From assembly GCA_013322215.1 (NCBI GenBank), contig JAAMEZ010000036.1, positions 1-64,000 of the forward strand: a stretch of DNA of 64,000 nt, in the 5' to 3' direction. The stretch's first letter is position 1, and each line of letters opens with the position of its first letter. Source of the stretch: Martinezella rhizogenes. GTDB lineage: Bacteria; Pseudomonadota; Alphaproteobacteria; Rhizobiales; Rhizobiaceae. Under the pieces are notes generated by a model that saw only the letters and a program-made list of their open reading frames with translations, was not told where the DNA came from and did not search any database. Positions 1 to 8,596 of this stretch are shown piece after piece. A program made the translations under genes and the position numbers.

Positions 1-1
1 G

Positions 2-181
2 GAGCGGGGCGAGGGCAAGAGCCGGCTGGTGGGCGATGTCGCCTATGGCGAAGTCTCCGAAGTCGCCGCCGCCATCACGCCGGTTCCGGGCGGTGTCGGA
101 CCGATGACGATCGCCATGCTGATGGCCAATACCGTCATCGCTGCCCATCGCTCAGCCGGCAAAAGGCCGCCGAGGTTTTGA
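2..181 (+). CDS. folD: FolD C-terminal end (partial)
   Basis: This is the last 59 codons of a bifunctional methylenetetrahydrofolate dehydrogenase/methenyltetrahydrofolate cyclohydrolase, which interconverts one-carbon folates in the cytosol. The visible part reads VGDVAYGEVSEVAAAITPVP and then GGVGPMTIAMLMANTV. The proline/glycine-rich PVPGGVGPMT stretch is the hallmark C-terminal signature of FolD. The 5' part lies outside the window. The stop at 179-181 is only 14 bases from the end of the convergent chemotaxis gene, so there is no room for a conventional terminator between them. Confidence 0.93.
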   Translation, partial: ERGEGKSRLVGDVAYGEVSEVAAAITPVPGGVGPMTIAMLMANTVIAAHRSAGKRPPRF

Positions 182-195
182 ACGAAGAAGGGCGT

Positions 196-2706
196 TCAGG
201 CCACGGCTCGATCGAGCTCGCTTGTCGCCGGCAGCTGAAATTGATCGACCAGCACGAGGAGCGTTTTTGTCTCCTCGGCAAGTTCGCGTGTTGCCGCACT
301 TGTTTCTTCAACCATAGCCGCATTCTGCTGTGTCATCTGATCCATCCTGTTGACGGAGGAATTCACCTCATGGAGTGCGCTGTACTGCTCCTTGCTTGAA
401 CGGGCTATGACTTCCATTTGCTGAGAGGCACTCACCACTCTTGTCGAAATGGTCTCCAGCACCTGACTCGTCTCCAGGACCACCCGCGCTCCGGATGCAA
501 TTTCAGCCCGGGAGCGCCCGATGAGTTGCTTTATCTGTCGCCCGGCTTCTGCTGACCGCTGGGCAAGATCGCGCACCTCCTGCGCAACGACCGCAAAGCC
601 CTTTCCGGCCTCCCCTGCCCGCGCGGCTTCGATACCGGCATTGAGAGCAAGCAAGTTCGTCTGAAATGCAATGTCGTCAATAACATCGATAATCCGGACG
701 ATCTCGTCCGAGGCGCCTTCAATCTTGTTCATTGCATCGATCGCGCTTGCAACGACCTCCGATGAACTGTCGGCCACGTGTTTCGTGTCTCTTATGATTT
801 GATGAGCGTCGTCCGCCCGGACGGCAGATGAGCGAACCGTCGTGGTGATTTCCTCCACCGCTGCAGCTATCTCCTCAAGCGCAACAGCCTGCTGTTCAGT
901 ACGCTTTGCAAGATTGCGCGCCGAGAGATCCATTTGCCCGGCATTGCCCTCAATCATTCGGGTATTTGACCGGATCTGCATTATGGTCTCCTGCAGTCGC
1001 AAGAGTGATGAATTAAAGTCGGTACGAAGTTGCTCCAGTCGACCAAAGAAGGGCGTCGCAATCGTCTGTGAAATATCACCCCGGGCCAGGTGTCCAAGGC
1101 CGTGTGCGAGGGCATTGACCGCAAAATCTATCTGTCGTTCGACTTCGCGTCTATCATCGTCGTTGCGATGCCTTTCTTCTTCGGCACGCGAGCGTTCGAT
1201 CTCGCTGCGTTGCTCGATCTCGATCTTGGCGATGGCATTGTTCTTGAAGACGCCGAGAGCCCGGGCCATGTCACCTATTTCGTCGCCCCTGCTTTCACCA
1301 ACGATAGCCGTCTCGAGTTGTCCTTCCGCCAGACGCCGCATCGCGGAGGTGATTTGGTTGATCGGGCCTTTCAGCGTAACGGTCAGTCCAATCCCGGCAA
1401 AGATTGCGATCAATATGCCAAGGATCGCCGTTCCAAGGGATATGGAATTGGCATCCGTGCGCTCTGTGGCAGCGTTCTGCCGCTGCTCGTCCGCAAAGGC
1501 AGTCAATTGAGACCAGGTTCGGTCCACATCGGCCGCCGCTGCATGGAACTCATCCTGCCGCTGGGCGCTGATGCGAACGAGATCGGCGGCATCCTTCTGC
1601 ATCTTGTCGAGCGCAGGCAAAAGCTTCGGCTTCAGGCCATCAAATTGCGCGATGCCCCCAGCATCGGACAGCAAGGCATCCAGACCTTTCCTGACGGCGG
1701 CAAACTCCTGCAGAAGTCTTTGAAGATTGCCGTCGGTTGGCGCAAGTGTAAGCCTCGCCATAACGATCTGAATCACATATCCGGAGGTAATCAGCTTCTG
1801 GCCATCTCGCTGGCTGGCACGGGCACGTTCAACAGGTTTGGCAGCCTCTGCCGATTTCGCAACGGCGTCTTTTACGCGCCGTCCTGCGACCGCTTCCAGT
1901 TCCGGTAATCTCTTGACGATCTCATTCGTCGAATTCCTGAAGGTAGCGACATCTTCCGCAGTTTGGCTCTTTACCTCGGCGATGTGTTTTAGAGAAGCAA
2001 TTCCATCGTCCATTGCCTGTTTTGCCTGAGGAGCATCACTTCCAAGGGCCATACCCAGAGTTGGTTGAAGCCGCGTAACGCTCTCGATCCCCGGTTGATC
2101 TATCCCAGGCGCGTCGGCGGATTGAAGTTTCTGATTGAGCACCTGGACGGATGTCACAAAATCCGAAATGCGTTGCGCATCGCCCAACATATTGCGGGCC
2201 TCATCTTCCTGAGTATCGGCCGTCCGCTGCAGGACTTTAGCGCCTTCGACGATATCCATCTGGGATGATACGACGATGCTCAGCGTCTTTTGAAGATCGG
2301 CAAGGAGTGAGGATCGTTTCTCCTGGAGCTGCCACAGCAAATCCATGCGTGTTGAGATACCGTCGATCGAGGATAGCGCTCCCTCCAGGGTCTTTCGGCT
2401 ATTGTTATCGGAGCCGAGCCTGTCGAGACCGGAGTTCAGGAGAGTATGTTGATTGGCGAGTTCACGATTGACTGCATCCCGATTTTCCTGGGTTGCGTTC
2501 GCCAGGAACTCCGCCATTGCAGCCGACAGGTCTCGAAAGCCGCTCAGAGACTGCAAAACTGAATTTGAAATATCCATTCTGCCTTGAAGGAGGCTCGATG
2601 CATAAAAGCCCGTCGCACCTACGGCCATGATGCTCAAGATAAAGGGCGCAATGAACAGCATTACCTGCGTTTGAATGCGTACACGTGATAATAGCTTTCC
2701 CAACAT
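196..2706 (-). CDS. Methyl-accepting chemotaxis protein
   Basis: Membrane chemoreceptor of about 836 residues that would pass ligand signals to CheA/CheW. A first membrane segment lies at about residues 15-36 and a second at about 419-441. The roughly 380-residue helical, Gln/Ala-rich segment between them should be the periplasmic sensor. A HAMP domain follows (GPINQITSAMRRLAEGQLE), then the cytoplasmic signalling coiled coil. The conserved tip is at about residues 675-715 (DDIAFQTNLLALNAGIEAAR, then GKGFAVVAQEVRDLAQRS). There is no C-terminal CheR-tethering pentapeptide; the protein ends SELDRAVA. I chose the ATG at 2706 because GGAGAGGAG lies just upstream; a GTG five codons earlier falls inside that ribosome site. 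The ligand cannot be told from the sequence. Confidence 0.93.
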   Translation of the reverse strand: MLGKLLSRVRIQTQVMLFIAPFILSIMAVGATGFYASSLLQGRMDISNSVLQSLSGFRDLSAAMAEFLANATQENRDAVNRELANQHTLLNSGLDRLGSDNNSRKTLEGALSSIDGISTRMDLLWQLQEKRSSLLADLQKTLSIVVSSQMDIVEGAKVLQRTADTQEDEARNMLGDAQRISDFVTSVQVLNQKLQSADAPGIDQPGIESVTRLQPTLGMALGSDAPQAKQAMDDGIASLKHIAEVKSQTAEDVATFRNSTNEIVKRLPELEAVAGRRVKDAVAKSAEAAKPVERARASQRDGQKLITSGYVIQIVMARLTLAPTDGNLQRLLQEFAAVRKGLDALLSDAGGIAQFDGLKPKLLPALDKMQKDAADLVRISAQRQDEFHAAAADVDRTWSQLTAFADEQRQNAATERTDANSISLGTAILGILIAIFAGIGLTVTLKGPINQITSAMRRLAEGQLETAIVGESRGDEIGDMARALGVFKNNAIAKIEIEQRSEIERSRAEEERHRNDDDRREVERQIDFAVNALAHGLGHLARGDISQTIATPFFGRLEQLRTDFNSSLLRLQETIMQIRSNTRMIEGNAGQMDLSARNLAKRTEQQAVALEEIAAAVEEITTTVRSSAVRADDAHQIIRDTKHVADSSSEVVASAIDAMNKIEGASDEIVRIIDVIDDIAFQTNLLALNAGIEAARAGEAGKGFAVVAQEVRDLAQRSAEAGRQIKQLIGRSRAEIASGARVVLETSQVLETISTRVVSASQQMEVIARSSKEQYSALHEVNSSVNRMDQMTQQNAAMVEETSAATRELAEETKTLLVLVDQFQLPATSELDRAVA

Positions 2707-2721
2707 GAGCTCCTCTCCCAC

Positions 2722-3278
2722 TCAAAAGAATTTCATTAGGTCAAAATAGCATTGGCTTTGTTGTGACCGGCTGAGCGGCCTTGCACTTCGCCGTCAGGTC
2801 AATTGCCCTATTCGGCCTCACGCATTTCTTCCTCATCCTCGAAATACGCCAGGCCATTGACGAGAGCAGAGGACCTGCAGGCCTCTTCCCTCTGATGGAA
2901 CAAGTATTTCATAAGCTATAATTGGTGAAATTTTCGTTTCATTCACATCCTTCGATCGCAGCCGGGTGCGCAGTCCGCATTCCCATTGGGCATCGAAAAT
3001 CAGCGACTTTGCGCGACGCGATGAGTTACGCGGCACAGCAGCGTCACCTTGCCGTTGGCGCTATTGACAAACCTCGTTGATAGCCAATATGTAAGCGCTT
3101 ACACGAAGCCTTCCAGCCTTAGTCGCGCTCAGAAATAACGCCGGCTGCCAACAGCTATCGGCTTTCGTTTCGAGATCAATATGGACGCAAGTACACTGAC
3201 TACCCATCCACGAGCCGGCATCGGGTTCGACGCAAGAGGCTAACTCGTTAAATTTTCGAAATCAGGAGAGATGATGGC
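2722..3278. other. Intergenic region with promoter of the hydroxyacid module
   Basis: This 557-base stretch separates the chemotaxis gene from the FAD dehydrogenase and holds no convincing gene. A TTGACA at 3064-3069 with a TATGTA-like element about 18 bases later makes a plausible promoter. The operator at 3090-3103 overlaps its -10 region. A good ribosome site (AGGAGAG, 3264-3270) precedes the next gene. The remaining sequence shows nothing I can name. Confidence 0.6.
3090..3103. promoter_or_regulatory. LacI-family operator, copy 1 (TGTAAGCGCTTACA)
   Basis: A perfect 14-base palindrome with the central AAGCGCTT typical of LacI/GalR-family operators. The identical sequence recurs at 4751-4764 and 5883-5896. 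It overlaps the probable -10 of the promoter for the FAD dehydrogenase, as expected for repression. The LacI-type regulator encoded at 8597-9694 in the same module is the likely binder. Confidence 0.85.
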
Positions 3279-4664
3279 ATGACTGGCTCGGCTTTGATCG
3301 GAGCGCTTGTCGCAGCGCTTGGCCCGACCGCTGTCCTCGTTGATGAGGCAATTCCGCCACGTAATCTCAAGGATTGGTCAACACTCGGACCGCAAACGCC
3401 GCTTTGTGTCGTGCGGCCGACCGACACGAAGGGTGTGTCAACCACCATGCGCTTGTGCAGTGAGCATGGCGTGCCGGTCGTCCCGCAAGGAGGCCTGACC
3501 GGACTGTGCGGCGGTGGCCGGCCGATTGACGGCGCCGTCGCACTATCGCTGGAACGACTGACTGGCATAGAGGAAATCGATCCCGCTTCCGCCACGATGA
3601 CCGTGAAGTCCGGCACTCCGCTGCAGGTCGTGCAGGAGGCTGCGGCGGCGGCCGATTTCTTTATCCCGTTGGACCTTGGTGCCCGTGGATCCTGTGCGAT
3701 TGGCGGCAACTTGTCCACGAATGCCGGCGGCAATCGCGTGATCCGCTATGGCATGGCCCGCGAAATGGTTCTGGGTCTGGAGGTCGTGATGCCCGATGGC
3801 ACGATCATCCGAAACCTCAACAAGATGATCAAGAACAATGCGGGCTACGATCTGAAGCACCTTTTCATAGGTAGCGAGGGTACGCTCGGCATCATTACAC
3901 GAGCGGTGCTCAGGCTCTCGCCCCGGCCAGGCTGCACCATGGCCGCGCTTTGCGCATTGGAGGATTATGGCAAGGTGCTGGAACTGCTCGTGGCTGCCAG
4001 ACGCGGGCTTGGGCCGTTGCTTTCGGCATTCGAAGTGATGTGGCCGGACTATTGGGACACCGTGATCGCCATGCCCGGCGTCCGCAACCCGATTGCTGGC
4101 CGGCATGGCGCCTATGTGCTCGTGGAAGCGCAGGGAACCGATGAGACTATCGATGCGCCACGGTTCCAGACCTGGCTCGAGCAGCAGGCCGAAGCGGGCA
4201 TACTGGCGGATGCCGCGGTTGCCCAATCGCTTGCCGATGTGCGCGCATTCTGGGGTGTGCGGGATGCCTGTTCGGAGTTCCCTCAGGTATTGGGGCCACA
4301 TGAGCCTTTTGACATCGGCTTGCCCGTCGCTGCAATGGACGATTATGTCCGATCCTGCCATGCGGCCTTACGCGCAAGATTTCCAACGATCGTGGCATTG
4401 TTCTATGGCCATATCGGCGATGGCAATATTCACATCGTTGCCTGTGTGCCGGGGGAAAATCCCCAGCCCAAGGACGACATCGTCGGCATCGTCTATGACC
4501 AAGTTCGCCAGTTTGGCGGCACCATTTCGGCCGAGCATGGGATTGGCCTTACCAAGAAGCCCTTCCTGTCCTTCGTCCGCAGCCCCGAGGAATTGGCATT
4601 GATGCAACGCCTCAAGGATGCGCTGGATCCGCAGCATCTGCTCAATCCCGGCAAGGTCTTTTAG
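3279..4664 (+). CDS. FAD-linked D-2-hydroxyacid dehydrogenase (GlcD/D-lactate dehydrogenase family)
   Basis: A 461-residue flavoprotein of the PCMH/VAO superfamily that oxidises a D-2-hydroxyacid (glycolate, D-lactate, D-2-hydroxyglutarate or a sugar-acid relative) to the 2-oxoacid. The FAD-binding half has VPQGGLTGLCGGGRPIDGAV and GSEGTLGIITRAVLRLSP. The C-terminal half carries HIGDGNIH at about residues 378-385 and EHGIGLTKKPFL near 419, both conserved in D-lactate/D-2-hydroxyglutarate dehydrogenases. Its length is normal for the single-subunit type. AGGAGAG sits eight bases before the chosen ATG. It is the first gene of a module with its own operator copy. The exact substrate is not determined. 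Confidence 0.9.
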   Translation: MTGSALIGALVAALGPTAVLVDEAIPPRNLKDWSTLGPQTPLCVVRPTDTKGVSTTMRLCSEHGVPVVPQGGLTGLCGGGRPIDGAVALSLERLTGIEEIDPASATMTVKSGTPLQVVQEAAAAADFFIPLDLGARGSCAIGGNLSTNAGGNRVIRYGMAREMVLGLEVVMPDGTIIRNLNKMIKNNAGYDLKHLFIGSEGTLGIITRAVLRLSPRPGCTMAALCALEDYGKVLELLVAARRGLGPLLSAFEVMWPDYWDTVIAMPGVRNPIAGRHGAYVLVEAQGTDETIDAPRFQTWLEQQAEAGILADAAVAQSLADVRAFWGVRDACSEFPQVLGPHEPFDIGLPVAAMDDYVRSCHAALRARFPTIVALFYGHIGDGNIHIVACVPGENPQPKDDIVGIVYDQVRQFGGTISAEHGIGLTKKPFLSFVRSPEELALMQRLKDALDPQHLLNPGKVF

Positions 4665-4681
4665 CAGACGAGAACGATTTC

Positions 4682-4708
4682 AAGCATCAGCATCCATAAG
4701 AGATGCTT
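4682..4708 (+). terminator. Weak stem-loop after the FAD dehydrogenase
   Basis: AAGCATC (4682-4688) pairs with GATGCTT (4702-4708), 18 bases after the stop codon. There is no clear T tract, so it may be an mRNA 3'-end stabiliser or a weak terminator. It separates the first gene from the second operator-bearing promoter. Confidence 0.35.
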
Positions 4709-4750
4709 TAAGCGGGATCTGCTCCTTGACATAGACAACAAACTGCGAAA

Positions 4751-4764
4751 TGTAAGCGCTTACA
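4751..4764. promoter_or_regulatory. LacI-family operator, copy 2 (TGTAAGCGCTTACA)
   Basis: Identical to the palindrome at 3090-3103. A TTGACA at 4726-4731 lies 25 bases upstream, nearly the same spacing as at copy 1 (26 bases), so the operator again overlaps or abuts the probable -10 element. It would control the DapA-like aldolase gene starting at 4875. Confidence 0.85.
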
Positions 4765-4874
4765 AAAGGGTAAGGCAGCCCGATTTGCAGCCCGCATCCC
4801 ACCCCCCTTCCTCATGCGTAGCGGCGGAAGCCAGCATTCACAACGGCAAGCAAGACGATCTTAAGCGAGACATA

Positions 4875-5813
4875 ATGAAGAAGTTTCAAGGCATCATTCC
4901 AGTCATGATCACGCCGTTCACGGAAGCGGGTGAAATCGATTATGCCGGCGTCGCCAAGCTGGTCGAATGGTACATCGCAAACGGCTCGGACGCGCTCTTT
5001 GCCGTCTGCCAATCGAGCGAGATGCAATTTCTCAGCCTGAACGAGCGCGTGGAGCTTGCCACCTTTGTCAGCAAGGCTGCAGCCGGCCGGGTCCCGGTCA
5101 TCGCATCCGGGCATGTCGCAGAAAGTCTCGAAGAGCAGTCGGAGGAATTGAATGCGATCGCCGCCACCGGCGTCGACGGCCTCGTGCTCGTTACCAATCG
5201 CCTTGATGCGAAGCAGCAGGGCGGAACGAAATTTATCGAGGACCTCGATTGGCTTCTTGGACGGCTGCCGAGCGATCTGCCGCTCGGATTATATGAATGC
5301 CCCGCCCCCTACCGTCGCCTCCTCACGGATGAAGAGTTGATGCATTGCGCCAGTAGCGGCCGCTTTCATATCCTGAAAGACGTCTCCTGCGATCTGGAAA
5401 CGGTCAAGCGACGCGTAGCGCTGGTAAAAGACACGCCGCTTGCGATCGTCAATGCCAATGCCGCGATCGCCTATGATGCCATGAAGGCCGGATCTCTCGG
5501 ATTTACCGGCGTATTCACGAATTTCCATCCGGATCTCTACAAGTGGCTGTTTAAAAATTGCCATGCGGCTTCCAAGCTCGCAGACGAGCTTTCAATCTAC
5601 CTCGCCTTGGCCGCGATGGCAGAACCCATGGGGTATCCCAAGCTCGCGAAACTCTATCATCAACGTCTGGGAACCTTCGGCTCAGCAAACAGCCGGGTCA
5701 TAGGCATCGATATCAGGGAAAAATACTGGGCCCTCGACGCTCTTCTCGACAAGATCGTTGAAGGAACGGCGCTATTTCGAACGCGCCTGGCGGAACACGC
5801 CAAGGAACAGTGA
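4875..5813 (+). CDS. DapA/NanA-family aldolase or lyase
   Basis: A 312-residue class I TIM-barrel enzyme of the dihydrodipicolinate synthase/N-acetylneuraminate lyase family, which forms or cleaves a 2-oxoacid through a Schiff base. The predicted Schiff-base lysine is Lys168 (HILKDVSC) and the paired tyrosine is Tyr140 (LGLYECPAPY). Their 28-residue spacing matches E. coli DapA (Tyr133/Lys161). The usual GTTGE loop that binds the oxoacid carboxylate is replaced by VCQSSEMQFLS, so it is unlikely to be a housekeeping DapA. An ATG at 4875 gives the normal N-terminus (MKKFQGIIPVMITPF); a longer TTG start at 4785 would add a non-homologous leader. Context suggests cleavage of a 2-keto-3-deoxy acid or similar, feeding or fed by the flanking hydroxyacid dehydrogenases. 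Confidence 0.88.
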   Translation: MKKFQGIIPVMITPFTEAGEIDYAGVAKLVEWYIANGSDALFAVCQSSEMQFLSLNERVELATFVSKAAAGRVPVIASGHVAESLEEQSEELNAIAATGVDGLVLVTNRLDAKQQGGTKFIEDLDWLLGRLPSDLPLGLYECPAPYRRLLTDEELMHCASSGRFHILKDVSCDLETVKRRVALVKDTPLAIVNANAAIAYDAMKAGSLGFTGVFTNFHPDLYKWLFKNCHAASKLADELSIYLALAAMAEPMGYPKLAKLYHQRLGTFGSANSRVIGIDIREKYWALDALLDKIVEGTALFRTRLAEHAKEQ

Positions 5814-5882
5814 CGCGGGAGAATCCAGCAGAAGCGGCGATCGATATTTCAAGTTGAGATCAGGATCTCGCAGCTCATTTTA

Positions 5883-5896
5883 TGTAAGCGCTTACA
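5883..5896. promoter_or_regulatory. LacI-family operator, copy 3 (TGTAAGCGCTTACA)
   Basis: Third identical copy, located 97 bases before the start of the MFS transporter gene. A TTGAGA at 5854-5859 is the nearest -35-like element, but its spacing to a TATGTA at 5881-5886 is long (21 bases), so this promoter is less clear than the first two. Confidence 0.82.
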
Positions 5897-5992
5897 AAAT
5901 CGGTTTGCGCATCGTTTCGCGTGAGATTCCTGAAACGGGAGGAAAATCCGCTCCGCATCGCGGTCGGACACTTTATTGGAGGATTGTATAAA

Positions 5993-7291
5993 TTGACCCA
6001 GACCAAACCACAGGCCGTAGCGACGGAAGCGCGCGTTGGTAAGCACCGCTACCTGGTGCTTTTGATGATCACACTCGGTATCGCCGTCAACTATATGGAC
6101 CGCGCGACGATGAGCGTGGCCTTGCCGTCGATCAAGGAGGAATTCGGGCTGTCGCCTGCCATCAGCGGCGTCCTGCTGTCAGCCTTTTTCTGGACCTATG
6201 CAAGCGGCCAGTTGCCGATGGGCTACCTTGCCGGCCGTCTCGGTCCACGCAAGATGATTGCCCTTTCGGCCCTCACATTCGGCCTTGCCACAATCGGAAT
6301 GGGTTTTGCCTGGGGCGTCACCTCGATCATCGTATTGCGCCTACTCTTGGGCATTGGCGAAGCTCCAGGCTTTCCTGCGGCCGCCCAGGCGGTTTCGCAA
6401 TGGTTCCCGCGATCCGAGCGCGGTTTCGCCTCTGGCACCTTCAACAATGGCAATCCGATCGGATCCACCCTTTCCGTTCCGCTGGTTGCGCTTCTCATTT
6501 CCTGGACAGGCTGGCGCCATGCCTTTGTCGTCGCCGGCTTGCTGGCCGTCGTCTATGCGATCGTATGGTGGTTCTTCTACCGTTCTCCGACCGAATCCAA
6601 GCAACTCAGCAAGGCGGAACTGGATTATATCCAGGCTGACGGGGAAGCGAGCGCAAAAGGTGCTGTTCAAGACGATCTGTCCTGGCCGGCCTTGTTCAAG
6701 CAGCGCACCATCTGGGCCATGATGATCGGTTTCTTCTGCGTCAATTTTTGCGCCTATTTCTTCATCACCTGGTTTCCCTCCTATCTCGTCAGCACCTACA
6801 ATCTGAGCCTGCTCAAGCTTGGGTTTCTCGGGATGATTCCGGGTATCGCATCCATGATTGGCGGCTGGACGGGCGGCCTGGTCTCCGATTGGCTCGTTCG
6901 CCGCGGAACGGACCTGACGGTCGCTCGCAAAGTATGCCTGGTGGGTGGCTTGCTCGGCACCTCCACGATCGGACTGGCCGTCTTGTCGCCGACGGTCGGC
7001 ATGGCCTTGCTCGCCTTGTCCGCCTCATATTTTTCCAGCACCTTTGCTGCCGCTTCCGTATGGTGCCTGCCGGGCGATGTTGCGCCGGCCAATCATCACG
7101 TCGGCTCGATCGGCGGCATTCAGAATGCAGCCGCCAACCTCGCCGGTATCATCTCGCCAATCCTCATGGGTGTCATTACCGGCATCACGTCTTCGTTCGA
7201 GCTGCCGTTGATTATCGCCGGCTGCGTTGCTCTTATTGGTGCCGCGAACTACGCCTTCCTTCTGCCACGGCTAAAGCCGCTTTCCAATTGA
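5993..7291 (+). CDS. MFS transporter, anion:cation symporter (ACS) type
   Basis: An inner-membrane major facilitator of about 432 residues, probably a proton symporter for an organic anion such as a sugar acid or hydroxyacid. The N-terminal half shows the ACS-family signature: NYMDRATMSVALPSIKEEFG in the first helix, the inter-helix motif YLAGRLGPRK, and RLLLGIGEAPGFPAAAQAV. These features are typical of glucarate, galactonate and hexuronate carriers. The first methionine-type codon of the open frame (GTG 5921) would add 24 residues with no homology. I prefer the TTG at 5993, which has GGAGG about ten bases upstream. Its own operator copy lies at 5883-5896. Confidence 0.9.
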   Translation: MTQTKPQAVATEARVGKHRYLVLLMITLGIAVNYMDRATMSVALPSIKEEFGLSPAISGVLLSAFFWTYASGQLPMGYLAGRLGPRKMIALSALTFGLATIGMGFAWGVTSIIVLRLLLGIGEAPGFPAAAQAVSQWFPRSERGFASGTFNNGNPIGSTLSVPLVALLISWTGWRHAFVVAGLLAVVYAIVWWFFYRSPTESKQLSKAELDYIQADGEASAKGAVQDDLSWPALFKQRTIWAMMIGFFCVNFCAYFFITWFPSYLVSTYNLSLLKLGFLGMIPGIASMIGGWTGGLVSDWLVRRGTDLTVARKVCLVGGLLGTSTIGLAVLSPTVGMALLALSASYFSSTFAAASVWCLPGDVAPANHHVGSIGGIQNAAANLAGIISPILMGVITGITSSFELPLIIAGCVALIGAANYAFLLPRLKPLSN

Positions 7292-7313
7292 GGCAGGAAG
7301 GCCGACCCAAGAA

Positions 7314-7339
7314 GGCTCCGACCGTTTGAGGCCGGAGCC
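7314..7339 (+). terminator. Stem-loop between MFS and FMN dehydrogenase genes
   Basis: GGCTCCG (7314-7320) pairs with CGGAGCC (7333-7339) around a 12-base loop. No T tract follows, so this is more likely a processing or partial attenuation element between two co-transcribed genes than a full terminator. No operator copy is visible between these genes. Confidence 0.35.
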
Positions 7340-7392
7340 CGCAATTGTAACGACGACTGGCATCACGGTGCCGCTCGAGCCAGGATAAGACG

Positions 7393-8550
7393 ATGGTGAT
7401 CGCAAACGTAGAGGATGCCCGGCTCCTCGCGCGAAGGAAGCTCCCGAAGGTGTTCTTCGAGTATATCGACGGGGCTGCATTCAGTGAGGAAACCGCGCGC
7501 AGAAACATCAGCGACTTCTCGAACTGGACCTTGCAGCAGCGCGTGCTGGTCGACGTCTCAAGCCGCAACCAGAAGGTCACCTATCTCGGCAAGGAACGCG
7601 CGCTTCCCTTCCTCCTCGGCCCGGTCGGCTTTTCCGGCCTTTTTTCCGAGCGCGGAGAAATTCAAGCGGCCCGGGCAGCGCACGCGGCCGGGATTCCCTT
7701 TTGCCTTTCCAGCTTCGCTATCACCTCTCTTGAGGCGTTACGCGAAGCGACGAGCGGGCCATTGTGGTTTCAGCTCTACGTGTTGAAGGATCGTGGTTTG
7801 GCGCAAAGAATGATCGATATCGCCATCAGGGCGGATGTCGAGGTCCTCTGTGTCACCGTCGACACGCCGATCGGTGGCGTGCGGGAAAAAGACGTTCGCA
7901 ACGGATTTCGAAGCCTGACGAAGATTACGCCAAAACTGGCCTTCGCCTTGGCCCAGAAACCCGGATGGTGTGCCCGGATCATCCGGCACGGCATCCCTGA
8001 AATCGGCAACCTTGCCGGCATGCCGCAATATGGGTCCAACGCCCTGGAACAGGCGACCAAACTCGGCGAATATATCGATGCGTCGATGAACTGGGACGAC
8101 ATCGCCTGGATCCGCAAGGTCTGGCCCGGAAAGCTGTTGCTGAAGGGAATACTGAACCCGCTGGATGCCGCTCAAGCGCTCAACGCCGGAGCCGACGGCA
8201 TTGTCGTTTCAAATCACGGCGGGAGACAGCTCGATGGCGCCGCCTCGACGATCGAAACCCTGCCCCGTATCGCCGATGTCGTTGGCGACAAGCTCGATGT
8301 CTTTCTTGATGGAGGAATTCGTCGGGGCACTCACGTTGTCAAGGCGCTGGCGCTTGGTGCAAAAGCCATTCTGCTGGGACGCGCCTATGCCTATGGATTG
8401 GCCGCCGGCGGCGAGCAAGGCGTGAGCACCATCATTCAGCTCTTACGCACGGAAATTGATTCCACGATCGGCCAGATGGGGCTTCGAGACCTCACAGAGA
8501 TTGACAAGCGACGAGATGAACTCGTGACACGACGACACGGTATCGGCTGA
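7393..8550 (+). CDS. FMN-dependent alpha-hydroxyacid dehydrogenase (LldD/glycolate oxidase family)
   Basis: A 385-residue TIM-barrel flavoprotein that oxidises an L-2-hydroxyacid (L-lactate, mandelate, glycolate or related) to the 2-oxoacid. The family signature SNHGGRQLDGAAST carries the catalytic base His275, the same number as in E. coli LldD. DGGIRRGTHVVKALALGA and ILLGRAYAYGLAAGGEQG form the FMN phosphate site. The N-terminal YIDGAAFSEET matches the usual YxxGGA region with one substitution. With the upstream FAD enzyme, the module has oxidases for both stereochemical classes of 2-hydroxyacid. It is likely co-transcribed with the MFS gene 101 bases upstream. Confidence 0.92.
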   Translation: MVIANVEDARLLARRKLPKVFFEYIDGAAFSEETARRNISDFSNWTLQQRVLVDVSSRNQKVTYLGKERALPFLLGPVGFSGLFSERGEIQAARAAHAAGIPFCLSSFAITSLEALREATSGPLWFQLYVLKDRGLAQRMIDIAIRADVEVLCVTVDTPIGGVREKDVRNGFRSLTKITPKLAFALAQKPGWCARIIRHGIPEIGNLAGMPQYGSNALEQATKLGEYIDASMNWDDIAWIRKVWPGKLLLKGILNPLDAAQALNAGADGIVVSNHGGRQLDGAASTIETLPRIADVVGDKLDVFLDGGIRRGTHVVKALALGAKAILLGRAYAYGLAAGGEQGVSTIIQLLRTEIDSTIGQMGLRDLTEIDKRRDELVTRRHGIG

Positions 8551-8596
8551 AATCGGATTTTCCTTTTCAATCGTCATCCGTGTCGCATAAGTATCG

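Noticed and set aside
4785..4874. N-terminal extension of the DapA-like protein from TTG 4785
   Set aside because: The extension has no homology and the conserved N-terminus begins at ATG 4875.
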